This document shows positions 1 to 7,175 of a stretch of DNA of 64,000 nt, in pieces (the first letter of the stretch is position 1; each line of letters opens with the position of its first letter). The translations under genes and the position numbers were made by a program. The DNA comes from Thaumasiovibrio subtropicus. Lineage in GTDB: Bacteria > Pseudomonadota > Gammaproteobacteria > Enterobacterales > Vibrionaceae. The notes under the pieces are model-generated. The model was not told the origin of the DNA and ran no database searches. It saw only the letters and a list, made by a program, of their open reading frames with translations. The DNA lies in NCBI RefSeq assembly GCF_019703835.1, contig NZ_AP023055.1, positions 744,001-808,000 of the forward strand, in the 5' to 3' direction.

Positions 1-58
1 CGGTGCTGAAAACCGTGAAGTGCTGACGCAGGTGAAAACCGCAATGCTACTCGTCTAG
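1..58 (+). CDS. C-terminal end of an unidentified protein (partial)
   Basis: An open frame enters from the left edge in frame 2 and gives 18 codons before a TAG stop at 56-58. The tail reads GAENREVLTQVKTAMLLV. This is too short to assign a family. It is reported only because the frame is open from the edge and a run of intergenic sequence follows. It could be a chance frame. Confidence 0.3.
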   Translation, partial: GAENREVLTQVKTAMLLV

Positions 59-214
59 ATTGAATCTTCACTAGAAAGAGCAAACTCTATCCTACTGAAA
101 ACTCAATTTAATCATACTTCAGAGTATTGTCTATGCCTTATCACGTGCTAATTGATAGATTTATAGACTCGATAGACCTCAAGATGCAGGAATTGGGAAG
201 TGGGACCGGAAATG

Positions 215-270
215 AGCGCGGTTTCGTGAGCAAGACATCTTGAAAAAGGAGGTGAGATGTCAACCGCGCT
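215..270 (+). other. Compound hairpin exposing a perfect Shine-Dalgarno sequence in its loop
   Basis: AGCGCGGTT (215-223) is the exact reverse complement of AACCGCGCT (262-270), and GACATCT (234-240) pairs exactly with AGATGTC (255-261). The two 3' halves are contiguous, so the fold is a 16-bp stem with a 10-nt bulge on the 5' side. The 14-nt loop (241-254) contains AAGGAGGTG, full complementarity to the 16S rRNA 3' end. An ATG (257-259) lies in the stem and opens a 22-codon frame. It lies just past the stop of the convergent DUF406-type gene. Its function is not known. Confidence 0.5.
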
Positions 271-290
271 GTTTAGATTAGCTGGTCAGA

Positions 291-581
291 TTAAACGATT
301 GAGCGACTGCGTAGTTCGAAGATGAGCTTTTCGGCGCTACACTCAAACTGAATGCGTGTCTCTTGTTTGCCATCGGTATAGGCGGCTGATTCTGCTTTAA
401 AGCGGCTATTTACTTCTGTGGCAAGTTGAAGGTATTTATCAAGCTCAACTTTTGCTTGAGCTTCGTTTTCTGCCATCACGGTCACTGTCGCGACGTCATC
501 ACCTGCTTTGATGACAAAGCCCATCTCAGCGCTTACACCGCATGCCTCACAGGTTTGGTATTGGTTATCGATTTCTGACAT
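291..581 (-). CDS. DUF406 (YfcZ/YiiS-type) small cytoplasmic protein
   Basis: A 96-residue acidic soluble protein resembling the YfcZ/YiiS family of unknown function. It has a conserved-looking N-terminal CEACG segment near residue 12 and a C-terminal ECSAEKLIFELR stretch that matches the family ending. An upstream TTG would add five residues. The ATG at 581 was chosen because GAGG lies nine bases before it. It is monocistronic and faces the SD-loop hairpin. Family membership is recalled from sequence pattern; no molecular role is established. Confidence 0.7.
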   Translation of the reverse strand: MSEIDNQYQTCEACGVSAEMGFVIKAGDDVATVTVMAENEAQAKVELDKYLQLATEVNSRFKAESAAYTDGKQETRIQFECSAEKLIFELRSRSIV

Positions 582-742
582 AGTGATATTCCTCAAAAAG
601 ACTGAGGGTAAGTGTACCGTTTTGTGATGTATGTCGCTATAGAAAAAACGCCAGGAAATTGATGATAAGTTTATGAAATCATTCAGAGGTTTGTTATCGA
701 AGTTGGTGGTATATGTTTCATATATGTAACGCTGTGTAATAT

Positions 743-759
743 TGTAAATGATGTTTACA
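743..759. promoter_or_regulatory. Inverted repeat TGTAAA-N5-TTTACA upstream of the acetyltransferase gene
   Basis: TGTAAA (743-748) and TTTACA (754-759) form a perfect hexamer palindrome with a 5-base spacer, about 100 bases before the GNAT start. The half-sites equal those of a TyrR box, but that consensus has a 6-base spacer. A TyrR-like site is therefore only suggested. The nearby hpd gene belongs to tyrosine catabolism. Confidence 0.3.
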
Positions 760-855
760 GATAGTCACAAAAATAAGAAATTGGATGCGGTTACTCTATT
801 TTATTTCTGAATCAAGGCTAATCTAGGTAATGAAAGCCAAGATGGAGGAAAGACT

Positions 856-1305
856 ATGAATCAAAAAGTATTAACGATCAGTGAGATTCAACAGTTTGAG
901 TTCCCCTGTGCCGTCCAAGTTTGGGTGCAATCTGTACGCGGCCAAAAAGAGTGGGAAGATAAAAAAGAAGTGATGTCTTTTCGCCGCCTATTGTTACAAG
1001 ATTATCTGCCTACGTTGACCTGTTTAGCGATTCGAAATGAGCGTCAGCAGATCTTGGGTATGGTCGGTATCGCAAATAAACAAGTCTTTCTACTCAGTGT
1101 GTTACCAAACTATCAACGACAGGGCCTTGCAAAACGTTTATTGGACTTTGCGATAGACGAGTATGGTGCGCATAAGGCTGAAATTCCCGCAAAAAATGAA
1201 GCCGCATTGGCTCTGTTTCATGCTCAAGGTTTCTATAGTGTCGCTCGACATGACAAAGACGCATTGAATAGGGAAAAGCCTTGGTATCAAATGATTTATT
1301 TTTAA
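856..1305 (+). CDS. GNAT-family N-acetyltransferase
   Basis: A 149-residue single-domain GNAT protein that should transfer an acetyl group from acetyl-CoA to an unknown amine. The acetyl-CoA loop is visible as LSVLPNYQRQGLAKRLL (about residues 78-95, RQGLAK matching the R/Q-x-x-G-x-G/A motif). A C-terminal NEAALALFHAQGF segment, typical of GNAT strand/helix 6, follows. GGAGG lies eight bases before the ATG. It stands alone and is followed by a good terminator. The substrate cannot be told from the sequence. Confidence 0.8.
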   Translation: MNQKVLTISEIQQFEFPCAVQVWVQSVRGQKEWEDKKEVMSFRRLLLQDYLPTLTCLAIRNERQQILGMVGIANKQVFLLSVLPNYQRQGLAKRLLDFAIDEYGAHKAEIPAKNEAALALFHAQGFYSVARHDKDALNREKPWYQMIYF

Positions 1306-1343
1306 TTAGTACATTTTTTCACTCTTCCTGTATTGGTAATTGG

Positions 1344-1377
1344 ACAAAGTGTCATTTGACGCTTTGTTTTCGTTTTT
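1344..1377 (+). terminator. Rho-independent terminator after the GNAT gene
   Basis: ACAAAGTGTCA (1344-1354) pairs with TGACGCTTTGT (1357-1367) over 11 positions with one G-U pair. A T-rich run follows. Confidence 0.75.
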
Positions 1378-1452
1378 GTTCAGCGCAATAAATATCAGTT
1401 CAAGGTCGCCGTGTGTATTTCCTATCGCAGGTTTAATGACTGTCAATAATTC

Positions 1453-1482
1453 TTGACGTACAAAATTGACATTCTCTATTAT
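1453..1482 (+). promoter_or_regulatory. Candidate sigma-70 promoter of hpd
   Basis: TTGACG (1453-1458) and TATTAT (1477-1482) are separated by 18 bases and lie about 100 bases upstream of the hpd start. Several TTGAC/GTCAA elements surround it. This is a consensus match only. Confidence 0.35.
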
Positions 1483-1583
1483 GATAAACCGGTCAATAGC
1501 TGGTGCTTTTCAATAACTTTGCCTAAAAAAAGTAAATAACGCGTCCTATGCGACGATCAGTTTATAAAAATAAGGGGCAGAGA

Positions 1584-2657
1584 ATGCACGCACTGAATGC
1601 TAACCCAATGGGGACGGATGGCTTTGAATTTGTCGAGTACACAGCGAGTTCCGCTGATGGCCTAGAGGCATTAAAGCTGCTTTTTTCTCAGCTTGGCTTT
1701 GCTGAGATAGCCTGTCATCGTCACAAGTCGGTGTGGCTCTATCGTCAGGGTGACATCAACTTTATTGTTAATGGTGAAAGTGTCGGCCAAGCCAGCGCCT
1801 TTGCTGCACAACATGGTGCCAGTGTCAATGCATTGGCCTTTAGAGTCACTGACAGCCAACAGGCATTAACTTACGCCCTCTCGCAAGGGGGAGTTCAGGC
1901 TCCCTATCAGTCAGGCCCGATGGAGTTATCGATACCCGCGCTAGAAGGTATTGGTGGCGCCTATCTCTACTTGGTCGATCGATATGGTAGCGATGATATT
2001 TACAGTATCGATTTCGAATACTATCCGGATTGGCAGGCTCGACTGGTAAAAGCGAACTGTGGTCTCAAAGTGATTGACCACCTCACACATAATGTCTTTC
2101 AGGGAAACATGGATAAGTGGGCGGGCTACTACGAGAAATTAGCTAACTTTAGCGAGATTCGCCACTTTGATATTAAGGGACAAGCATCTGGTTTGCTTTC
2201 ACGAGCGATGACCTCACCATGCGGTAAGATTAGAATCCCCATTAATGAGTCGCATGATAATAAATCGCAAATCGCCGAGTATTTAGACCAATACAAAGGG
2301 GAGGGTGTACAACACATCGCGTTGGCTTGTGACGACATCTATAGTTCAGTGCAAGCCCTTATCGCCAATGGTGTGCAATTTATGTCTACGCCTGATACTT
2401 ACTATGAAAGCATCGATAAACGTTTACCAGGGCATGAAGAAGATGTGGCTAAACTCAAAGCTCTCGGTGTGTTAATTGATGGTGATACATCGGGCACACT
2501 GCTGCAAATTTTTACTGATACAGTGATTGGCCCAGTCTTTTTTGAATTAATTCAACGTAAAGGTAACGAAGGGTTTGGCGAAGGTAATTTTCAAGCCCTC
2601 TTCGAGTCCATAGAGTTGGATCAAATTCGAAGGGGAGTATTGAAAGTCGATGAGTAA
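1584..2657 (+). CDS. hpd: 4-hydroxyphenylpyruvate dioxygenase
   Basis: A 357-residue non-haem Fe(II) dioxygenase of the VOC fold, converting 4-hydroxyphenylpyruvate to homogentisate in tyrosine catabolism. The iron ligands are recognisable: His166 (in IDHLTHN), His244 (in GVQHIAL) and Glu321 (in VFFELIQ). The C-terminal GFGEGNFQALFESIE block is a family signature. An in-frame upstream ATG adds 12 residues, but the ATG at 1584 has AAGGGG before it and gives the usual bacterial length. The rest of the pathway (hmgA, maiA, fahA) is not adjacent, so homogentisate must be handled elsewhere or oxidised to pyomelanin. Confidence 0.93.
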   Translation: MHALNANPMGTDGFEFVEYTASSADGLEALKLLFSQLGFAEIACHRHKSVWLYRQGDINFIVNGESVGQASAFAAQHGASVNALAFRVTDSQQALTYALSQGGVQAPYQSGPMELSIPALEGIGGAYLYLVDRYGSDDIYSIDFEYYPDWQARLVKANCGLKVIDHLTHNVFQGNMDKWAGYYEKLANFSEIRHFDIKGQASGLLSRAMTSPCGKIRIPINESHDNKSQIAEYLDQYKGEGVQHIALACDDIYSSVQALIANGVQFMSTPDTYYESIDKRLPGHEEDVAKLKALGVLIDGDTSGTLLQIFTDTVIGPVFFELIQRKGNEGFGEGNFQALFESIELDQIRRGVLKVDE

Positions 2658-2716
2658 ATGGGTTTGAAGCAATCTACTCCAATATTTAAGAAAACGCTGT
2701 GTCTATTCGCAAGTAC

Positions 2717-2740
2717 GTGGCAACCATTTCACGTTGCCAC
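2717..2740 (+). terminator. Hairpin downstream of hpd, likely terminator
   Basis: GTGGCAAC (2717-2724) is the exact inverse of GTTGCCAC (2733-2740) with an 8-base loop. The following TCTTACTTAT is only moderately T-rich. Confidence 0.5.
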
Positions 2741-2748
2741 TCTTACTT

Positions 2749-2848
2749 ATATACGAAATCCACCTCAATATGCTTGTTCAGCGAGAATTTCTAGGTTTGC
2801 CACCAAGGCACTGCTTTGAAGTTCTCGTCGACTACATCAAAAAGCAGA
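2749..2848. repeat. Left-end relic of the 264-bp palindrome-bounded repeat
   Basis: Starting with a degenerate TATAC...CCACCTCAA end at 2749, the stretch follows the left part of the repeat: TTGTTCAGCGAGAATTTCTA, then the CACTG-TTTGAAG block, to about AAATCAAAAAACAG. Homology stops near 2848, inside the last codons of the minus-strand membrane-protein gene. The right half is missing. Confidence 0.75.
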
Positions 2849-3874
2849 TATTTCGCTGCCAACCCACTTGTAATGGTGATTCGGCTTTTGGGTCACCCAA
2901 CCGGCATCCATTAACTGTGTGAAGAGATGATCGACTTGTTCTTGGTTGAGGGTAAGGGACTTGGCTAACGCTTTTTTCTGACAAGGCACTTCACCATCAG
3001 CCAGTAAGGCGACAGCGTCTCTTACTATTTTGTCTTCAAACTGATGCGGTTGTGTTGGTTCGTCTTTTAGCTCAGGCGTGTTAGCTATGGTGCCATGAGA
3101 TATTGAAGACTGAGTATGTATTTCTGAGTTGGCCTGTTGCCGTAGGTAACTATCTCGGAACCTCGCTTCTTCTCCCAGCAAGCCAACAAAAAAGGCGGCA
3201 AACAGGTCGAGAAGTACGGATAAAAAGATCACTAGTGCGAGTTTAGCGGTGTTAATGTCAGTGTTGATGCTATGCGCTAAACCTTCGATCAGGCCTAAAA
3301 CTGAGCCTTGACGATTAACGGGGAGGCTATCTCTCTTTATGCCGAGTGCTAAAATTTGCTCTTGGATCGCTTGGTTTTCACTTTGAATGCGGGTTAACCC
3401 TGTGGCGAGCCGATCTAACTCAATGTAACGTTGAGCGGCTTGGTTGTTTAACATCACTTGCTCTTGTAGTGCAGCGATTTGAATATCGTAGTTGTTGGTT
3501 TGGCTAGCGGCAAGATGAGCTTGTTGGGTGATAGTGTTGGTGGCGCTGTTAATACCTCCGATGCTGCCGCCTATGGAGATAACCGCAAGCACGGCATAGA
3601 AAGTGACAGCAACGAACGCGCCACTGTAGTTGCCGTGTGCCCGTCGCTCACCAAATTCATACCAAGCAAAGAATTTTCCAAGCTCAAAGATCACAGCGAG
3701 TGATCCAAAGAGCAGTTTCATATCTAGGTTGTCGTCTAGCGATAAGAATAACAGCAGTGAAAAGATGATAGATGCAAGGATGGAAGCGCCGGTAAAACTG
3801 TAGGCAACCAGCATCGCGAACTTGCCTTTCGGTCGGCGTTGAGAAAATTGGGCAGAAGTCTGTTTTTGAGTCAT
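2837..3874 (-). CDS. Unrecognised membrane protein with coiled coil and C-terminal winged-helix-like region
   Basis: 345 residues. Four hydrophobic segments are visible (about 19-46, 53-71, 85-107 and 206-234). A Gln-rich, probably coiled-coil, stretch (about 117-180) lies between the third and fourth. After a polar linker, residues about 282-340 look like a helix-turn-helix/winged-helix module (QKKALAKSLTLNQEQVDHLF, then a DAGWVTQ turn). Such a tail on a membrane anchor could bind DNA or another protein; this is inference. The last codons and the stop lie in the repeat relic, so the C-terminus may have been altered. I do not recognise the family. Confidence 0.6.
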   Translation of the reverse strand: MTQKQTSAQFSQRRPKGKFAMLVAYSFTGASILASIIFSLLLFLSLDDNLDMKLLFGSLAVIFELGKFFAWYEFGERRAHGNYSGAFVAVTFYAVLAVISIGGSIGGINSATNTITQQAHLAASQTNNYDIQIAALQEQVMLNNQAAQRYIELDRLATGLTRIQSENQAIQEQILALGIKRDSLPVNRQGSVLGLIEGLAHSINTDINTAKLALVIFLSVLLDLFAAFFVGLLGEEARFRDSYLRQQANSEIHTQSSISHGTIANTPELKDEPTQPHQFEDKIVRDAVALLADGEVPCQKKALAKSLTLNQEQVDHLFTQLMDAGWVTQKPNHHYKWVGSEISAF

Positions 3875-4452
3875 GAGAGGTACAAGGTTGAAAATTACTG
3901 CGGCATGCTATCGAGTTTACAAAATGCCTGTGAGCGCGCGAGTTTACGGACATGTGACTGGATGTCCAACTTTTTTCTTCTCTTTAGCTGATAGTCACTT
4001 TGTTTCTCGACTCTAAGGGAAGCGCATCCAATCAATGGTTTGTTTAATCGTATTTAAAATGGAAGAGTGCGTTTCAACGTGCCTTGAGCACGTAGCGAGA
4101 GATAATTTGAGTCATTGAAGTTAGCACCATGGCATAGTTAGGGGTTATCAACAGTCAGCTTGGTGATCGATCTACAGCAGTGACGAGTGGGTGATTGTAA
4201 CATTTCGGGCGGTGAATAAAGTGCCTAAACTGATGAATTTAGAGCTGAATGCATAGTGATTAATTGCATACTATTTGTGAGAGTATTCGTCAAAATGTCA
4301 TCTGAGTGTAAAGTTATCCCCAAAATCAGTGGATAACTTTGGGGAAAATAGTTTCGTAAAAGCGGATCTTTCTTTAGATCAAAAACAAAGGGTGTTCTGA
4401 TCCAAGTCAGTGTAAACTTGGTGGAGAAGAATCACTTGCCAAAAGGCGTTGT
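3875..4452. other. Intergenic region holding a DnaA-box-like palindrome
   Basis: A 578-base gap between a minus-strand gene start and the DUF2960-type gene. No coding signal was found. The notable part is 4312-4344. AGTTATCC (4312-4319) pairs exactly with GGATAACT (4331-4338), and CCCCAAA (4318-4324) pairs exactly with TTTGGGG (4338-4344), giving two mutually exclusive hairpins. TTATCCCCA and, on the other strand, TTATCCACT each differ by one base from the DnaA box TTATCCACA. GATC sites follow. The position fits promoters for the flanking genes. Confidence 0.4.
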
Positions 4453-4695
4453 ATGGCACGTACATTGGTTTACACCTTTAAGAACGAAACGAAATCGATT
4501 CCGTTTAGTTATCAACAGCATCGAACTATCCAAGAGGCCGCCGCCGCCGCTGAAGGGCTCGATATTAAAGACTTTCTCGAAATGGAACAGCAGATCGAGA
4601 TGGTGACGAGAGATGCGAAAGCGGTACGGAACTACCGCGACAATTATTTCCGCGAGTTAGGGTTTAGCAAAATCACCCTAGCACCGAAAGATTAA
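4453..4695 (+). CDS. DUF2960-type small protein
   Basis: An 80-residue protein that I associate with a Vibrionales-restricted family of unknown function. It starts MARTLVYTFKNE, has an Ala-rich EAAAAAEGLDI segment at about residues 29-39, and a charged helical region with RNYRDNYFRELGF near the C-terminus. No membrane segment or catalytic motif is seen. It is followed after 31 bases by the DUF2750-type gene in the same direction, so the two may be cotranscribed. The family name rests on recalled pattern. Confidence 0.65.
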   Translation: MARTLVYTFKNETKSIPFSYQQHRTIQEAAAAAEGLDIKDFLEMEQQIEMVTRDAKAVRNYRDNYFRELGFSKITLAPKD

Positions 4696-4726
4696 CCCTA
4701 CCTAAATGAGTATACGAGAACATACC

Positions 4727-5080
4727 ATGTCAAAATTAACCGCAGATATCGCTAAAAATGTTGAACTGTTTTATGCGCAAACCAGTGAAACAAAGACGGT
4801 TTGGGGCTTGTGCAATGAGGAAGAAGGTTGGTTATCTGTTGACTCGAGCGAGTTTGAGCAAAGCGAAGTCATGCCATTTTGGTCTGACAAGGCAGATGCA
4901 GAGTCACACTGTGCTGACGAATGGGCCGAGTTCACTGCCACTGAAATTCCTTTGGATGTGTTTGTTGAAGATTGGATGATTACCTTGTCTGAAGATGGCG
5001 TTTTAGTGGGTTTAAACTGGAACGATAAGCTTGAAGGTAGCGAAACAGAGCCAACAGATGTAGCAAAAGGCTATCTATAA
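4727..5080 (+). CDS. DUF2750-type acidic protein
   Basis: A 117-residue acidic protein with the features I associate with DUF2750: VWGLCNEEEGWL near residue 25, then a FWSDKADAESHCADEW block, and an IPLDVFVEDWMI segment. No function is known. An in-frame ATG 21 bases upstream lacks an SD, so the second ATG, preceded by ACGAGAA, was preferred. A strong terminator lies 37 bases after the stop. It is probably cotranscribed with the preceding small gene. Confidence 0.65.
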   Translation: MSKLTADIAKNVELFYAQTSETKTVWGLCNEEEGWLSVDSSEFEQSEVMPFWSDKADAESHCADEWAEFTATEIPLDVFVEDWMITLSEDGVLVGLNWNDKLEGSETEPTDVAKGYL

Positions 5081-5116
5081 ACTTGCCTGTGTGAACTTTT
5101 TTGGTATTTATATTGA

Positions 5117-5144
5117 GGAGAGCCCTGTGTGGCTCTCCTTTTTT
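5117..5144 (+). terminator. Rho-independent terminator
   Basis: GGAGAGCC (5117-5124) pairs with GGCTCTCC (5131-5138) around a 6-base loop, followed by six T residues. Confidence 0.9.
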
Positions 5145-5158
5145 ATTAGGATTTCATT

Positions 5159-5758
5159 ATGCTCACTATTGAAAATAATCAAAGCTATTATGATGAGGTG
5201 TTTAGACAAGTTGCACTGTCCGATGAAAAACGCGAAGAGATAGAGTTTGAAGACTGTGAATTTGTTGACTGTGATTTCTCGCGTACAACATTTAAACGAT
5301 GTCGCTTTCTGAATTGCCAGTTTTTGCGCTGTAACCTGAGCCTGATTGCTCTGCCAGCAACACGGGTGTCAGAATGCGATTTTGCGGATTGCAAGTTAGT
5401 TGGCGTGGATTGGACGCAGGCAGACTGGCCCACTTATATTCATGATCATGAACTTAAGTTTCGTCGCTCTATCCTCAACGACAGTGCGTTCTTTGGGTTA
5501 ACTTTACACGCGTTAGTACTGGAAGAGTGCAAGTTACGTGATGTTGATTTTCGCGAAGGCGACTTTACCCATGCATCAATGACATACTGTGATTTTAGCG
5601 GTAGTCAGTTTATGCGTACGATACTGGCGTCTGCAGATTTGACTGAATCTACTGACTATTGCATCAATGTGCTGGAGAACCGCTTATCGGGGGCGAAGTT
5701 GTCTCGTTTTCAAGCGCTCAATCTATTGGAGAGCTTAGGCATCGAGCTGGTAGATTAA
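5159..5758 (+). CDS. Pentapeptide-repeat protein, Qnr/McbG-like
   Basis: A 199-residue protein built of A(D/N)LXX-type repeats, for example CEFVDCDFSRTTFKRCRF (about 38-55) and CDFSGSQFMRTILASADL (about 143-160). This predicts a right-handed quadrilateral beta-helix. The C-terminal segment LSRFQALNLLESLGIELV resembles the end of Qnr/McbG proteins, which mimic DNA and protect gyrase or topoisomerase IV. It is somewhat shorter than Qnr (about 218). A role in gyrase protection is inference from the fold and C-terminus. It sits alone behind a terminator. Confidence 0.75.
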   Translation: MLTIENNQSYYDEVFRQVALSDEKREEIEFEDCEFVDCDFSRTTFKRCRFLNCQFLRCNLSLIALPATRVSECDFADCKLVGVDWTQADWPTYIHDHELKFRRSILNDSAFFGLTLHALVLEECKLRDVDFREGDFTHASMTYCDFSGSQFMRTILASADLTESTDYCINVLENRLSGAKLSRFQALNLLESLGIELVD

Positions 5759-5837
5759 TATGTGTTATTGATTGCCATTTCCGATAACCTTGCTAGGATG
5801 CTTCCTTCGTTAAATCTTCGTAAAGGAAATACCCTCT

Positions 5838-6389
5838 GTGAGTGCCATCTCCCCAGACGCATTGCCACTTTTAGCTTCTGTGACGCATCCTGACCTTAGT
5901 CATGATCTCGGACGCTGTTTCACACGGCATTCGACACGCGCAATCGTTATCCGTGGTGACAAAATCTTGCTGCTCTACACCGCGCGTTATGATGACTATA
6001 GTCTTCCAGGCGGCGGCGTCGATGAAGGCGAAGCCATTGAGGCTGCGTTTGTACGTGAGTTGATGGAAGAGACGGGAGCGAAAAATGTCCGAAGTATCGT
6101 TCCTTTGGGTATTTATGAAGAGTTTCGACCGTGGCATAAACCTGAGTTTGATAGTGTCCATATGCTTTCTTACTGCTGCTATTGCGACATTGATGATGAG
6201 CTGGGTGACACAGCGTTTGAAAGCTATGAAATCACCAATGGCATGAAGCCTGTTTGGTTATCAATCGATGACGCTATTGCTCATAATGAAGCAACGATTG
6301 CGGGGAGCGATAAAAAAGGACTGTCCGTTGAGCGAGAGCTCTTTTTACTGCGTGCCATTAAAAATGATAAGCGCAGAGTTGCAGCTTAA
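5838..6389 (+). CDS. Nudix hydrolase
   Basis: A 183-residue protein with a complete Nudix box, GGGVDEGEAIEAAFVRELMEETGA (about 58-81), carrying the G-x5-E-x7-R-E-x-x-E-E-x-G-U catalytic residues for Mg-dependent hydrolysis of a nucleoside-diphosphate-linked substrate. The domain spans most of the protein. Translation is assigned to a GTG at 5838 with AAGGAA upstream. The substrate cannot be named. The next gene, a TetR regulator, starts 91 bases later, so linkage is uncertain. Confidence 0.85.
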   Translation: MSAISPDALPLLASVTHPDLSHDLGRCFTRHSTRAIVIRGDKILLLYTARYDDYSLPGGGVDEGEAIEAAFVRELMEETGAKNVRSIVPLGIYEEFRPWHKPEFDSVHMLSYCCYCDIDDELGDTAFESYEITNGMKPVWLSIDDAIAHNEATIAGSDKKGLSVERELFLLRAIKNDKRRVAA

Positions 6390-6480
6390 CTTTTATATTG
6401 TGAGGGAGAAGGCTGCCTGCCATGACTGGTTCGACCTCAAATGCTTTGCAAAAAAGAACGAACGTGCTTAAATTAAATTT

Positions 6481-7101
6481 ATGACTGATCGAATGAGTAA
6501 GAAAGCGCTAGAGACTCGTCAGCGTATTTTGGGGATCGCATTTGAACATGCCAGTGAGCATGGGCTAGAAAGCTTGACGATTGGTGAGTTAGCCAAGTTA
6601 GCGGGCATGTCAAAAAGTGGCTTGTTCTCTCACTTTCAGTCGAAAGAAAATTTGCAAATCAGTGTGTTAGAGTACGCGGGAAATGCGTTTACAGAGCGTG
6701 TTGTACAGCCTGTTAGGCGCAAAAAGTATTCCACGGTGCGTGAAAAACTAGAGGCGTTATTAACACAGTGGATGGCTTGGAACCACGCATTCCAAGGATC
6801 ATGTATGTTCTTAAACGCTTGGCGTAGTGGAGATGCACCGGAAGGGGATGTGCAAGCCGCACTCGAAGGCTTAACGTCACATTGGTTAGAGTATTTGAAC
6901 CGTCAGTTCGAAGCGGGCGTTGCCTCTGGGGAGTTCCTTGAAACCCTTGATTGTTGGCAAACTGTCTATCGTTTGTATGGTTCATATCTCAGTAGCCAGC
7001 TTTTCTACTCCTTGCGACTGGAAACAGAAAGTCGCGATCGTTTTTGGCGAGAGGTAGAAAAGGTGCTGGATGAGGTATCGCGAGATAAGACAACACACTG
7101 A
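6481..7101 (+). CDS. TetR-family transcriptional regulator
   Basis: A 206-residue protein with a TetR-type N-terminal HTH: TRQRILGIAFEHASEHGLES, then LTIGELAKLAGMSKSGLFSHF (about 33-53), the recognition helix region. The C-terminal ligand domain (about 70-200) is helical and Trp-rich. A second ATG four codons downstream is an alternative start. A small CGCC-GTAA-GGCG hairpin with a T-rich tail follows the stop. The adjacent alpha/beta hydrolase gene, transcribed in the same direction, is a plausible target. Confidence 0.88.
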   Translation: MTDRMSKKALETRQRILGIAFEHASEHGLESLTIGELAKLAGMSKSGLFSHFQSKENLQISVLEYAGNAFTERVVQPVRRKKYSTVREKLEALLTQWMAWNHAFQGSCMFLNAWRSGDAPEGDVQAALEGLTSHWLEYLNRQFEAGVASGEFLETLDCWQTVYRLYGSYLSSQLFYSLRLETESRDRFWREVEKVLDEVSRDKTTH

Positions 7102-7175
7102 TTATTGATGAGCAGCGCCGTAAGGCGTTTCTTTTTGGAAAGTAATGGCACGGTCGTGCTTTTTAAGGATTCACT

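Noticed and set aside
2734..2922. Recurrent small protein beginning MLVQREFLGL
   Set aside because: The same peptide appears in frames at about 2770, 23458, 26032 and 35884 because it lies in the dispersed repeat. There is no SD and the stop position varies between copies, so it is not treated as a gene.
4290..4440. Chromosomal or plasmid replication origin
   Set aside because: DnaA-box-like palindromes and GATC sites are present, but no run of AT-rich 13-mers, only two imperfect boxes, and none of the usual origin neighbours (mnmG/gidA, mioC, dnaA, rctB, repA) were found.
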